DNA from: JANOAR01 sp031411235
Lineage (GTDB): Bacteria > Verrucomicrobiota > Verrucomicrobiia > Verrucomicrobiales > Verrucomicrobiaceae
Direction of reading: 5' to 3'
Length of the DNA: 64,000 nt
Assembly: GCA_031411235.1 (NCBI GenBank)
Contig: JANOAR010000084.1
Location: 1-64,000, forward strand
The notes beneath the pieces were generated by a model. That model saw nothing but the letters and a program-made list of their open reading frames with translations. It was not told where the DNA came from and searched no databases. The translations under genes and the position numbers were made by a program. Of the stretch, positions 1 through 8,819 are shown one piece after another. Every line of letters starts with the position of its first letter. Positions within the stretch are counted from its first letter, which is position 1.

Positions 1-3000
1 CATCGACGTAGAGCTTCATGGTTTTATCCGCCTCCAGCACGCCTGCGATGTGGTGCCAGTCGTTGTCGAGGCCGATGGGCGCGGTGATGACGGTGCGCAC
101 TCGATCGTTGACGATGACAAAGCTGGGCTTCCCCTCGCGCAGGGCGAGCGAGTAGCCAAAGAGGCCCGCGCCATGGGCAAAGATGACCCCATTGGGCTGC
201 TCGGCACGCACCCACACATCGCAAGTCAGCGGCGTGTTCTCGGGGCTCAGGCTATCGCTCTTTTTCACAGTGAAGGCTGCTTCATCGGCAGCACTGACTG
301 GGACGTCAGCTTTGACTTTGCCCTTCCCCTTGGCATCCGCTTTGGCCTTCTTGCGCGGATTGCCACCCGCCATCGCCTGGGCGAGTTGGCTCTCTGCGAC
401 CTTGGGTGCTTCCTTGGGTGCGCTGAAGACGTGGTGCTCCAGCGGAGTCGTCCACTTGTAGTACTGCGGCTTGCGGGCGTAGCTGTAAACGTTGCTGTCA
501 TCGACGCAGAGAATGCGGCCCGAGGGGGTAAATTTCCCCGCCTGATAGTAGCCATTGTGGCCGCCAGCGAAGTTCTTGCCATACACCCAGTAACTGCGGT
601 GGAACCAGGAGTCGTCGAGGAAGCCCATGGGTGCGAAGACATGCGAGCCTTCGCCTTGCTGATTGGCCCCGTGGCCGATGGCGTTGCCACCGGTGACACC
701 GAAGTCGGGGCGACTGCCGTCAGCGGCAAATTTCTGCGACTTCATGTAGGTGAACTTGCCGTCGCTGACCAAGATGTCGGCGAGGCCAGGAGGCATCTGC
801 AATGTCTGGAGCGAGCCTTGGAAGTCGTCACCCGTGTTGGGATTTTTGTCATCGACGCTGGTCTCGACGAGCTTGGAGCCGGTGATAACGTCGATTTTGG
901 CGAAGCGCAGGCCACCATCCATGAAGTTCGAACGACCCGCGACGAAGCTAGCGACACCGTCTTCCATGAGCACGCTACCACTGACGGGCCAGACGCTCTC
1001 TAATTGATCAAAGGCCATATGGCGCTCCCACTTGGGCGCTCCGCGAAAGCGAAAGGCGAGCGCACCATCGCTTGCGCGCAGGCAGTACACCCAGCCATCG
1101 GCACTGCCAAAGACGACGCGTCCCTTCCACACGCTGGGCGGCGAGTCGATGCGCCCGCCCGTGATGTAGTGCCATGCAGGGGCACCGCTTTTTAAATCGA
1201 GAGCGTGCAGCGTGTGCATGTCGATCTGCGCGACGAAGACCTTGCCTTCGCCGATGGAAACCGCGCTGAGCTTGCCGCCGAGTTTCATCTCCCACTTCGG
1301 TGCGAGGTTAGCTCCCACATTGTTGCGCAGGAAACCCGTGCGGCCTTGGTCGCCGCGATAGGTCGGCCAGTCAGCAGCGGTGATGCCCTCGGCATCCGCG
1401 AAGGTGTCTTCATAAGCGGGGCCTTTTTCCAGGCGGCCTTCATCGCTATCGCTCAGGCTAGGCTTAGGGCGCACCGCGAGCTTGGGAGCCATCGCATTCA
1501 GGCCGTAGAGTTTGGTTTCAGGGTAGCACGCGCAGTCGTGCGGTGGGGCATAGACGAGGCCATTGGCAGGCATGACTCCGTAAAGGCAAGCGCCACGCAC
1601 CCAGTGGTTGATGTCCCATTTCTGTGTGTTCAAATCGACGAATTCGACGCCCGTGCGCGAGGGCATGATGTAGTCATCCGTGGCCTTCGAGATGTAGCAG
1701 CGATGGTGGAACCAGTACGTTTCGATGCCCGGTGGGAACGTCACTTTCACCTCGCCCGTGCGGGGATCGCGGCCTGTGAACTCACCGCTCATGTTACCCT
1801 GCGTCGTGGGGGCGCACCAGACGAGGGCTTTGGCAACGATGAGGTCTTGGGGGCTCTGGTAGCCACTGGCGGCGTGTTCGCTTTCCCACAATTTTTTGCC
1901 TGTAGCGGCATTGAGGCTGCGCATCTTGCCATCGCCGCCAGCATAGAGCAGCACATCGTTCCAAATGACTAGGCGTGGGCCGAAGTTGAAGGTGATCTTG
2001 CTACGGCGGCTTGCGGGCTCGCTGGCCCATTTTTGCTCGCCTGTTTTGCGGTCGAGACAGACCAGTTTTTCGCCATCATGGAAGAGCACGAGACTAGCGT
2101 CGGCACAGAGCGAGAGGGGGGCACAGACGGTGGTCTTGGCCCAGAGTTTTTTGCCCGTGGCGATGTCGAGGGAGACGATCTCGCGAGGCTTGGCGTCCCA
2201 CTCGTATTCTTTCTCCACGCGGCCTTGGTCGTTGCCACTGCTGCCGATTTTGTAGTTGTCGAGTTCACCTGCGCCGTGGCGAGCGAGGGCGACCATTTGG
2301 CCACCTTCGATGAGGATTTCCTCGCAGGCTGAGGTGTCGGGATACTCCTTCACGACGGCACCCGTCGCGGCATCAAGGCAAGTGACGAAGGTATTGCGCC
2401 CGAGGGTGACGAACACCTTACCACCGACGGCGACGATGCGCCGCGTGAGCTGGGTGGGACCGCTCTTCAAAGGCCAAAGATGATCTTGCCAATCAGGGAT
2501 GGCCTTTCGCCACAGCGTGGTGCCATTGAAGGCATCGCGGGCGATCACGTTCCACCTGGGCGGCAGCATGATGCTGATGCGCGAGCCTTCATCCATGATG
2601 TAAAAGATGCGCCCGCCTTCGCTGACCATACCGCTGATGCTACTCATGCGATCGTGATGGCGCGACCAGCGTGGCCCCGAGACCCACTGCAAATTCTCCG
2701 GCGGGCCGACGTGTTTATCATGGGCGACGGGGTTGCCCGAGGCGTCATGCAAATAGTGCGTCCAGTCGTCCATATCGAGCGGCCTAGGCTTCACGGTTTT
2801 TTTCCACTCACTGCCTTGTTTTACATAGCTCACGCCATTGGGTGCGAGCACGCGGTCGATCTCATCAGCACTCAAGCCCAGTGTGTTTTCAGCCACGACC
2901 AGATTTACCATGCCGTCGATGTAAGGCAGGCGCATAGTGCTGAGTTTTTCAAGCGCGACGTTGCCATAGACGCCTTGTTTTAAAAGAGCTGCGCGGCCCT

Positions 3001-3223
3001 TGTCGAGCTTGGCTTGGTCTTTGTCGAGGCCGTGAATTTGGTAGCTATCATTGGCTCGCAGCGCGGCGGTCAGTTGCCCCTCACCACAGCCAAGATGCAC
3101 GATGAAGCCGCCTTGAATGCCAGTAGCTTTCAATATCTCGGCAGCTTGTTGAGCCGTGTCCGCAGCGACAACGGAGGCAGCGGCGACGAAGGATAAGAGC
3201 AGGGTGGAGAAGGCAAGGCGCAT
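1..3223 (-). CDS. Exported methyltransferase-like / PQQ beta-propeller / LamG protein, C-terminus missing
   Basis: The frame is open from an ATG at 3223 to the window edge (at least 1074 codons, no stop). Residues 1-21 are a Sec signal peptide ending SVVAA. Residues 39-70 read as a class I SAM-methyltransferase glycine motif (VHLGCGEGQ, 42-50) with an acidic residue at the end of the next strand (D67). A long propeller region follows with PQQ/BamB-type blades (GKKLWAK, GKKLWESEH, GEVKVTF) and the motif DWPTYRGDQGRTGF, common in PVC propeller proteins. A Lys/Ala-rich linker then leads into a LamG-like jelly-roll (CDVWVRAEQP, DNDWHHIAGVLEAD, MKLYVD) that is cut by the edge. The export signal on a Rossmann-type domain is odd, because S-adenosylmethionine is cytoplasmic; the domain may be structural or bind another ligand. 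Substrate unknown. Domain calls are by eye. Confidence 0.85.
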   Translation of the reverse strand, partial: MRLAFSTLLLSFVAAASVVAADTAQQAAEILKATGIQGGFIVHLGCGEGQLTAALRANDSYQIHGLDKDQAKLDKGRAALLKQGVYGNVALEKLSTMRLPYIDGMVNLVVAENTLGLSADEIDRVLAPNGVSYVKQGSEWKKTVKPRPLDMDDWTHYLHDASGNPVAHDKHVGPPENLQWVSGPRWSRHHDRMSSISGMVSEGGRIFYIMDEGSRISIMLPPRWNVIARDAFNGTTLWRKAIPDWQDHLWPLKSGPTQLTRRIVAVGGKVFVTLGRNTFVTCLDAATGAVVKEYPDTSACEEILIEGGQMVALARHGAGELDNYKIGSSGNDQGRVEKEYEWDAKPREIVSLDIATGKKLWAKTTVCAPLSLCADASLVLFHDGEKLVCLDRKTGEQKWASEPASRRSKITFNFGPRLVIWNDVLLYAGGDGKMRSLNAATGKKLWESEHAASGYQSPQDLIVAKALVWCAPTTQGNMSGEFTGRDPRTGEVKVTFPPGIETYWFHHRCYISKATDDYIMPSRTGVEFVDLNTQKWDINHWVRGACLYGVMPANGLVYAPPHDCACYPETKLYGLNAMAPKLAVRPKPSLSDSDEGRLEKGPAYEDTFADAEGITAADWPTYRGDQGRTGFLRNNVGANLAPKWEMKLGGKLSAVSIGEGKVFVAQIDMHTLHALDLKSGAPAWHYITGGRIDSPPSVWKGRVVFGSADGWVYCLRASDGALAFRFRGAPKWERHMAFDQLESVWPVSGSVLMEDGVASFVAGRSNFMDGGLRFAKIDVITGSKLVETSVDDKNPNTGDDFQGSLQTLQMPPGLADILVSDGKFTYMKSQKFAADGSRPDFGVTGGNAIGHGANQQGEGSHVFAPMGFLDDSWFHRSYWVYGKNFAGGHNGYYQAGKFTPSGRILCVDDSNVYSYARKPQYYKWTTPLEHHVFSAPKEAPKVAESQLAQAMAGGNPRKKAKADAKGKGKVKADVPVSAADEAAFTVKKSDSLSPENTPLTCDVWVRAEQPNGVIFAHGAGLFGYSLALREGKPSFVIVNDRVRTVITAPIGLDNDWHHIAGVLEADKTMKLYVD

Positions 3224-3325
3224 GGGCCGCTGTGAACGTCAAGGCGCTAGGAGACTTGCAGAAAACTAGCTATGCCACATCACGCATCGAGCTTCACGCC
3301 GCGATTGCGCGGCAGGAGTCATGGG

Positions 3326-4738
3326 TCAACTGGCCCCGCTGCCACGGAAGACCGCAGGCAGCGTTTTCGCCAGGATAGCAAAGTCTAGCCACAGAGACCA
3401 TGTGTCGATGTACTGCAAATCCAGCTTCACCCATTCATCAAAGTTGCTGATGCCGTTGCGACCGTTAACTTGCCACAAGCAGGTGAGCCCTGGCTTCACA
3501 CTAAGTCGGCGGCGTTGGGCATGTTTTTCGATCTTGTTGATCTCATAAACAGGCAGGGGACGCGGCCCGACGAGGCTCATCTCGCCGCGCAGGACGTTGA
3601 TCAACTGTGGCAGCTCATCAATGCTAAACTTCCTCAAGAACTGGCCAAAGCTAAAAATGCGTGGGTCATCTTTGATTTTGAAAACCGGGCCATCCATCTC
3701 ATTCCTCGACTCTAACGTCGCACGCATCGCCTCAGCATCGCTGTGCATCGTGCGGAACTTCCACATCATGAAGGGCTTGCCGAAGCGACCACTGCGCTGC
3801 TGGCGGAAGAACACCGGCCCCGGTGAGGCCAGCCGAATGCCAACGTAAGCCAGCAGCCACAAGGGCAAGCTCACTGTCAGCAGCACCAGTGAGCCGACTC
3901 GGTCGATGATGTCCTTGCAAATAAGCGACCAGGAAGCTTGGGGCGCACTGTGGAAGACCAGCATCAGCTTGCCATTGAGCACGTCAAAAGTTGGACGAGC
4001 GATGGAAGTCTGAAAGAAATCAGCGGCGATCCATGCCTCCACACCCTCAGTTTCACAAGCCAACACCGCCTCCCCCAGCCTACCAAAGTGGACATGCTGC
4101 ACAGCAAAGAGCACACGCGAAATACTATGTTCATGCATGGCTGCGACCAGATCCTCTACCGGGCGCGTGGTGATGTCGATAACGCCGCAGACCTCTAGCT
4201 CTGCCCGCTGCTCGCTGCTGAAGCCGCTCAACAACTTTTCCGCATCACACGGAACTCCCGCGATGAGCACCCGTTCCTGCGAGCGCCCCGCGATGATTTT
4301 CCGCCGCACAAAATCGCGCTGGTAGGCCTCGCGCAGCAGGAGGAGCGCGGCGGCGATGAAGATCATGAGGATCATCACCGAGCGGCTGGGCACGCTCCAT
4401 TTGAAGAAAATAACGAAGCCACCCATGAACATGCCCATCCAAACCATCGCACTCGCCATCTGGCTGAGCGAACGGCCTACATTCTTGCTCAGCACGTTGT
4501 TATAGAAGCCCTGGGCCTCCAGCACGATGGGCGCAAACAGCACCACCACGGCCCCGACCCAGAGAAACTCGTTGAACGGTGGGATGATCTCAGCCTCGGG
4601 GTAGTAGCTCTGAAATACAAATGCTCGCAGCACATAAGACACCCAGAGGCTAGCGGCGAGGATCGCGCTATCGACTAGCTCAGTAAGCTGCAAATTGATT
4701 TCTTGCCTTCGGCCTAGCATAATAAGGGGTGATCCCAT
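3326..4738 (-). CDS. Polyprenyl-phosphate hexose-1-phosphate transferase (exopolysaccharide sugar transferase)
   Basis: This is an initiating enzyme of exopolysaccharide or O-antigen synthesis: it moves a sugar-1-phosphate from a nucleotide sugar to undecaprenyl phosphate in the inner membrane. The N-terminal part has about four hydrophobic helices (first 140 residues), then a Rossmann-like CoA_binding_3 region. The C-terminal 195 residues are a complete bacterial sugar-transferase domain: a hydrophobic anchor, then SPGPVFFRQQRSGRFGKPF, WKFRTMHSDAE, FLRKFSIDELPQLINVLRGE, MSLVGPRPLP and KPGLTCLWQVNGR. The ATG at 4738 is chosen because longer frames would overlap aroD, which is divergent 38 bp away; an ATG at 4720 is also possible. 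About 470 aa, normal for the WcaJ/EPS family. No other glycan-assembly genes adjoin it. The sugar cannot be told from sequence. Confidence 0.88.
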   Translation of the reverse strand: MGSPLIMLGRRQEINLQLTELVDSAILAASLWVSYVLRAFVFQSYYPEAEIIPPFNEFLWVGAVVVLFAPIVLEAQGFYNNVLSKNVGRSLSQMASAMVWMGMFMGGFVIFFKWSVPSRSVMILMIFIAAALLLLREAYQRDFVRRKIIAGRSQERVLIAGVPCDAEKLLSGFSSEQRAELEVCGVIDITTRPVEDLVAAMHEHSISRVLFAVQHVHFGRLGEAVLACETEGVEAWIAADFFQTSIARPTFDVLNGKLMLVFHSAPQASWSLICKDIIDRVGSLVLLTVSLPLWLLAYVGIRLASPGPVFFRQQRSGRFGKPFMMWKFRTMHSDAEAMRATLESRNEMDGPVFKIKDDPRIFSFGQFLRKFSIDELPQLINVLRGEMSLVGPRPLPVYEINKIEKHAQRRRLSVKPGLTCLWQVNGRNGISNFDEWVKLDLQYIDTWSLWLDFAILAKTLPAVFRGSGAS

Positions 4739-4776
4739 ATAGTTTAGATTTGTTGTTATTATAGATATTACAGTAA

Positions 4777-5487
4777 ATGGCACAACACCTTTCCTCAAAA
4801 AACCTCTTTTTATCTTCGACACCCCTGACCGTGGGAGTCGCGAGCGATCCCGCCATCCTTGCTGAACTGATGTCGTTCGACCCCGTTGTCCGCCGCAGCC
4901 TGTGCGATGTCGTTGAGCTGCGGCTCGACTTGTTGAAGCTGCCGCCAGAAGAACTACAAACGATGGTCGAAGGCATTGGCCTGCCACTGCTGATCACCGC
5001 ACGCCACCCCGCCGAGGGTGGCCAAGGGCCGGAAGCCGGGGCAGCACGGCTAGCCATGCTACTGCCGCTACTGCCCATCGCTAGCATCGCAGACATAGAG
5101 CTGCGCAGCGTCGCAGACATGGCCCCGCTGCTCGTCGAGGCGCGGCGCTTGGGCGTCGGCGTGCTGGGTTCCTTTCATGACTTCCAGGCGACCCCTGGCG
5201 ACGAAGTGCTCGCCGGGGCTGTCGAGTTTGCCCAACAAGCAGGCCTCGGTGCCGTAAAACTGGCAACCTTCTTGAACGGCCCCGAAGACTTACAGCGCCT
5301 GCAACGACTGGTCACTCGAACGCATCGCCTGCCCATTTCAGTCATGGGCATGGGGCCATTGGGCAGGGTATCGCGCTTGGTGCTTGCAAAGCTGGGCTCC
5401 CTGCTCAACTACGGCTTCCTCGGCGAGTCCAACGCCCCAGGCCAATGGCCCGCTGCCCGACTGAAAGAACTCCTCGCCGACCTCTGA
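4777..5487 (+). CDS. aroD: Type I 3-dehydroquinate dehydratase
   Basis: Third step of the shikimate pathway: dehydration of 3-dehydroquinate to 3-dehydroshikimate through a Schiff base, in the cytoplasm. At 236 aa it is normal for type I enzymes. Visible family motifs are VELRLDLL (46-53), LITARHPAEGG (72-82), DIELRS (106-111), GSFHDFQATP with the catalytic His134, and GAVKLATF with the predicted Schiff-base Lys161. The substrate-binding end reads ISVMGMGPLGRVSR and GFLGESNAPGQ. It starts a plus-strand run (aroD, S11 peptidase, PIG-L, rarA) with short gaps. The start is the first ATG after the short AT-rich divergent region shared with the sugar transferase. Confidence 0.93.
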   Translation: MAQHLSSKNLFLSSTPLTVGVASDPAILAELMSFDPVVRRSLCDVVELRLDLLKLPPEELQTMVEGIGLPLLITARHPAEGGQGPEAGAARLAMLLPLLPIASIADIELRSVADMAPLLVEARRLGVGVLGSFHDFQATPGDEVLAGAVEFAQQAGLGAVKLATFLNGPEDLQRLQRLVTRTHRLPISVMGMGPLGRVSRLVLAKLGSLLNYGFLGESNAPGQWPAARLKELLADL

Positions 5488-5520
5488 CTTCTGATTCCAC
5501 TGCCCTCTCCTAACTTTCCG

Positions 5521-6579
5521 ATGGTAATGCCACACGCCACTTTTTCCCGCCTCGCTCGCCTCAGCCTCCTGCTCTTGGTCTTCACTTCCACGGGCTGTGA
5601 CGACCCCAAAAAGGAGGCCCAACTCCGCTGGCGCGAAGAGGAAGTGACCGCCAAGGAAATGGATCTCAAAAAGCGCGAGCACGCCGTCTTGGATCAGCGC
5701 CGCGAGATCGAAAGCCTCGAAAGCCGAGTGAAAATGAAAGAGTCCCAACTCGCCAAACGCGAGGAGGAGCTAACTGTGCTCGAAGCCAAAGCCAAACAAG
5801 CCAAAGTGCTCTATGAAACCCGCGCCCGTCGCGGCCCCGTACCCGTGACTACGGCAGGCAGAATCATCGTCTTCGATGCTGCGGAAAACGAAGTCTTATT
5901 CGAGAAGGACTCCGACAAAAAAGGAGCCATCGCCAGCACCACCAAGATCATGACCGCCCTGCTCATCATCGAAACGGGCGACCTCGATAAAATCGTCACC
6001 ATCGAAGAGGGCGATACCAAATGCGCCCCCGTACGCATCGGGTTAAAAGTAGGCGAGCAGTACACCCGGCGAAACCTCCTCACCGCCCTCATGGTGAAGA
6101 GCAGCAACGACATCGCCCAAGCCCTCGCCCGCGACAACGCAGGCTCACTCGCCGCCTTTAAAGACAAGATGAACGCCCGTGCCAAAGAACTCGGCTGCGA
6201 CAACACCCACTTCATCAACCCCAACGGCCTGCCACCCGTGGATGATCAAGAAGACCCCTTCAGCACGGCCCGTGAACTCGCCAAAATCGCCGCCGTCGCC
6301 GACAAACTCCCCGACCTACGCGCAATGGTGAAACTGCAAGAATATACCTTTGTAAAGGCCAGCGGAAGCAAGGAAGTCTTGCATAACACCAACCAAGTAC
6401 TCAAAAGCTGTGACTACTGCGACGTCATGAAAACCGGCTTCACTGAAGCCGCAGGTTACTGCCTCGTCGCTACGGGTGAAAAAAACGGTAAGCGCCGCAT
6501 CGTTGTCGTACTTAACGGCACAAAGGAAGGCGTTTGGAGAGACGCCGAAAAACTGCTCGAGTGGTCACTCAAGTCATAA
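5521..6579 (+). CDS. D-alanyl-D-alanine carboxypeptidase (peptidase S11) lipoprotein with coiled coil
   Basis: A penicillin-binding-protein-type serine peptidase that trims D-Ala from peptidoglycan stem peptides. The catalytic set is complete: STTK (Ser139-Lys142), SSN (194-196) and KTG (304-306). The N-terminus is a lipoprotein signal with the lipobox FTSTGC, lipidated Cys at residue 26 (24 if the ATG at 5527 is used). Residues 31-100 are strongly charged heptads rich in E, K and R (KKREHAVLDQRREIE), predicted to form a coiled-coil spacer between the lipid anchor and the enzyme. The C-terminal beta domain and amphipathic anchor helix usual in DacA/DacC are absent, consistent with lipid anchoring instead. 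It lies 33 bp after aroD and 3 bp before the PIG-L gene. Which stem peptides it acts on is unknown. Confidence 0.9.
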   Translation: MVMPHATFSRLARLSLLLLVFTSTGCDDPKKEAQLRWREEEVTAKEMDLKKREHAVLDQRREIESLESRVKMKESQLAKREEELTVLEAKAKQAKVLYETRARRGPVPVTTAGRIIVFDAAENEVLFEKDSDKKGAIASTTKIMTALLIIETGDLDKIVTIEEGDTKCAPVRIGLKVGEQYTRRNLLTALMVKSSNDIAQALARDNAGSLAAFKDKMNARAKELGCDNTHFINPNGLPPVDDQEDPFSTARELAKIAAVADKLPDLRAMVKLQEYTFVKASGSKEVLHNTNQVLKSCDYCDVMKTGFTEAAGYCLVATGEKNGKRRIVVVLNGTKEGVWRDAEKLLEWSLKS

Positions 6580-6582
6580 AGT

Positions 6583-7368
6583 ATGCCCACCGTTCTCGCC
6601 CTTTTCGCCCACCCCGACGACATCGAATTCGTCGCCGCAGGTACCATGCTGCAACTCCAACGCCGGGGCTGGAAGTTGCACTACATGAACCTGTGCACCG
6701 GCAATGGTGGCTCCGTGCAGATGGATGGGCCGACCACCATCACCACTCGATTGGTCGAAGCCCAAGAAGCCGCGAGTATTCTCGGTGCCACTTTTCACGC
6801 TCCCATTTGCGACGACTTGGAGTGCCTCTACTCCACACCTCTGCTGCGCAAAGTCGCCTCCGTCGTCCGCGAGGCGCAGCCCAGCATCGTCCTCACCCAC
6901 TCGCCCTGCGATTACATGGAGGATCATCAGAACACGCAGCGCCTCGCCACCACGGCGGCCTTCGCCCACTGTATCCCCAACTTCGTCTGCGATCCGCCGC
7001 GCGATGCCTTCTTCCACGACGTCACCGTTTATCACGCCATGCCGCATGGCCTCTGTGATCCGCTGCGCCGCAGTATCAAAACCGGAGCCTGGGTAAACAC
7101 CACACCCGTCCACGCCACCAAGCGACTCGCCCTCGCCGCCCATCGTTGCCAAAAAAACTGGCTCGACGTCAGCCAAGGCATGGACTCCTACCTCGTCTCC
7201 ATGGACGAAGTCTCGCAGCGCGTCGGCGCACTCTCAGGCCGCTACGAGCACGCCGAAGGCTGGCGCAGGCACCTGCATCTCGGCTTCAGTAGCCAGCCCA
7301 TCGACCCGCTCGCGGAAGCCCTGGGCGACGACTACTGCGTGAATGCCGACTACGAAGCTGGGCTCTGA
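6583..7368 (+). CDS. PIG-L/LmbE family zinc deacetylase
   Basis: Family members remove N-acetyl groups from GlcNAc-type sugars or related amides with a single zinc ion. The N-terminal Rossmann-like strand carries the metal and base motif LFAHPDD (His10, Asp12, Asp13). The second metal histidine is in the THSPCDYMEDHQNT region (about residues 106-119), and YHAMPHG continues the fold. Length is 261 aa with no signal peptide, so it is cytoplasmic. It begins 3 bp after the S11 peptidase stop, so the two are almost certainly co-transcribed. An amino-sugar substrate linked to envelope or thiol metabolism is plausible, but the sequence does not identify it. Confidence 0.88.
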   Translation: MPTVLALFAHPDDIEFVAAGTMLQLQRRGWKLHYMNLCTGNGGSVQMDGPTTITTRLVEAQEAASILGATFHAPICDDLECLYSTPLLRKVASVVREAQPSIVLTHSPCDYMEDHQNTQRLATTAAFAHCIPNFVCDPPRDAFFHDVTVYHAMPHGLCDPLRRSIKTGAWVNTTPVHATKRLALAAHRCQKNWLDVSQGMDSYLVSMDEVSQRVGALSGRYEHAEGWRRHLHLGFSSQPIDPLAEALGDDYCVNADYEAGL

Positions 7369-7431
7369 AGCGTAGCTCGCTGTTGCCCGCTGCCACCATC
7401 GCGATGAAAGGGAGTGCGCCTCACGCCCACC

Positions 7432-8790
7432 ATGCCCGACGACGACCTCTTCACCGCCGACAAGCCCCTGCCCGCCGCGCAACAGCGTGCGCTGCAAGCC
7501 AGCGCTGTGCCGCTCGCCGCTCGCATGAGGCCGCGCTCACTCGCCGAGTATGTGGGCCAGCAGCATATCCTCGCTCCCGGTAAGTTGTTGCGTCGTGCGG
7601 TGGAGACGGATCGCTTCACCTCGCTCATCTTTTACGGCCCACCGGGCGTCGGCAAGACCACGCTCGCGCAGATCATTTCGCGCGAGACCAAGTCCCGCTT
7701 CGTCAGCCTCAGCGGTGTCGAGAGCAGCGTCGCCGACATCCGAGCCGCTGCCGAAGGGGCGACCCAGTACCAGCGGCTCAATGGCCAAACAACCATCCTG
7801 TTTGTGGATGAAATCCACCGCTTCAACAAAGCCCAGCAGGATGTGCTGCTGCCGCACATCGAGCGCGGCACACTGCGCTTCATCGGTGCCACCACGCAGA
7901 ACCCATTCTTCTATATCAACGGCCCACTCGTCAGCCGCTCGCAAATCTTTACCCTGGAGTCGCTGGGCCTCGCCGACCTCGCGTCAGTGATGGATGCCGC
8001 GCTCGCCGATGCCGAGCGCGGGCTGGGCAAACTGAACGTCATCCTCACCGACGAAGCCCGCGGCCACCTCGCCCATGTGAGCGATGGCGACGCGCGCAAG
8101 TGCCTCACCGCGCTGGAGCTAGCCGCGCTTAGTTCTCTGCCGCGCGAGGATGGCAGCATCGTCATCGACATCGCCGTGGCCGAGGAGTCGGTGCAGCAAA
8201 AAGTCGTCGTCTATGATGGCGACGGCGATGCCCACTACGACACCATCAGCGCCTTCATCAAGTCCATGCGCGCCAGCGATCCCGATGCCGCGCTCTACTG
8301 GCTCGCGAAGATGCTCTACGCTGGCGAAGACATCCGTTTCATCGCGAGGCGCATCGTCATCGCCGCCAGCGAAGACGTTGGCCTCGCCGACTCCAACGCC
8401 CTGCGCGTGGCCATCGCCGCGCAGCAGGCTGTGGAGTTCGTCGGTATGCCCGAAGCGCGTATTCCATTAGCCCACGCGACGATTTACATCGCCACCGCGC
8501 CCAAGAGCAACCGCGCCTACAAAGCCATCGACGCCGCCCTCGACGATGTCAAAAACGGCCGCACGCTTCCGGTTCCTAAACAACTGCGCGATGGCCACTA
8601 CAAAGGAGCTAAGACCTTCGGCAACGGCGAAGGCTACCAGTATCCCCACGACTATGAAGGCGGCTTCGTCCCCCAGCGCTGCCTGCCGGAAGGGCGCACC
8701 TATTACGAGCCCACGACGCATGGCCTGGAGGGTCGTATCAAAGAGCGGCTCGACCACTGGCGAGCGCAGTATGAGAAAGCTGAAGGCTGA
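7432..8790 (+). CDS. rarA: Replication-associated recombination protein A (MgsA/RarA AAA+ ATPase)
   Basis: A clamp-loader-like AAA+ ATPase acting at stalled replication forks. Domains in order: an N-terminal element PLAARMRPRSLAEYVGQQH; Walker A GPPGVGKTT (69-77); Walker B LFVDEIHRFNKAQQD; sensor 1 FIGATTQNPF; then the tetramerisation and MgsA C-terminal region with DVGLADSNALRVA, PEARIPLAHATIYIA and YQYPHDYEGGFVPQ, which are highly typical of the family. 452 aa from the ATG at 7432. A GTG at 7414 in the same frame would add six residues; the ATG is preferred because the family motif spacing from it is normal. Last gene of the aroD run, convergent with the aminotransferase. Confidence 0.94.
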   Translation: MPDDDLFTADKPLPAAQQRALQASAVPLAARMRPRSLAEYVGQQHILAPGKLLRRAVETDRFTSLIFYGPPGVGKTTLAQIISRETKSRFVSLSGVESSVADIRAAAEGATQYQRLNGQTTILFVDEIHRFNKAQQDVLLPHIERGTLRFIGATTQNPFFYINGPLVSRSQIFTLESLGLADLASVMDAALADAERGLGKLNVILTDEARGHLAHVSDGDARKCLTALELAALSSLPREDGSIVIDIAVAEESVQQKVVVYDGDGDAHYDTISAFIKSMRASDPDAALYWLAKMLYAGEDIRFIARRIVIAASEDVGLADSNALRVAIAAQQAVEFVGMPEARIPLAHATIYIATAPKSNRAYKAIDAALDDVKNGRTLPVPKQLRDGHYKGAKTFGNGEGYQYPHDYEGGFVPQRCLPEGRTYYEPTTHGLEGRIKERLDHWRAQYEKAEG

Positions 8791-8819
8791 GTTGTGTTGT
8801 GAGCTTGCCAGCGAGGCAA

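Noticed and set aside
50..1972. Plus-strand open frames at 50-1003 and 1205-1972
   Set aside because: They are antisense to the long PQQ/LamG frame, have no motifs, and their translations are Val/Ala-rich shadows.
4739..4987. Longer start (4987) for the sugar transferase
   Set aside because: The extra residues overlap aroD and look like Ser/Arg noise; the family N-terminus begins near 4738.
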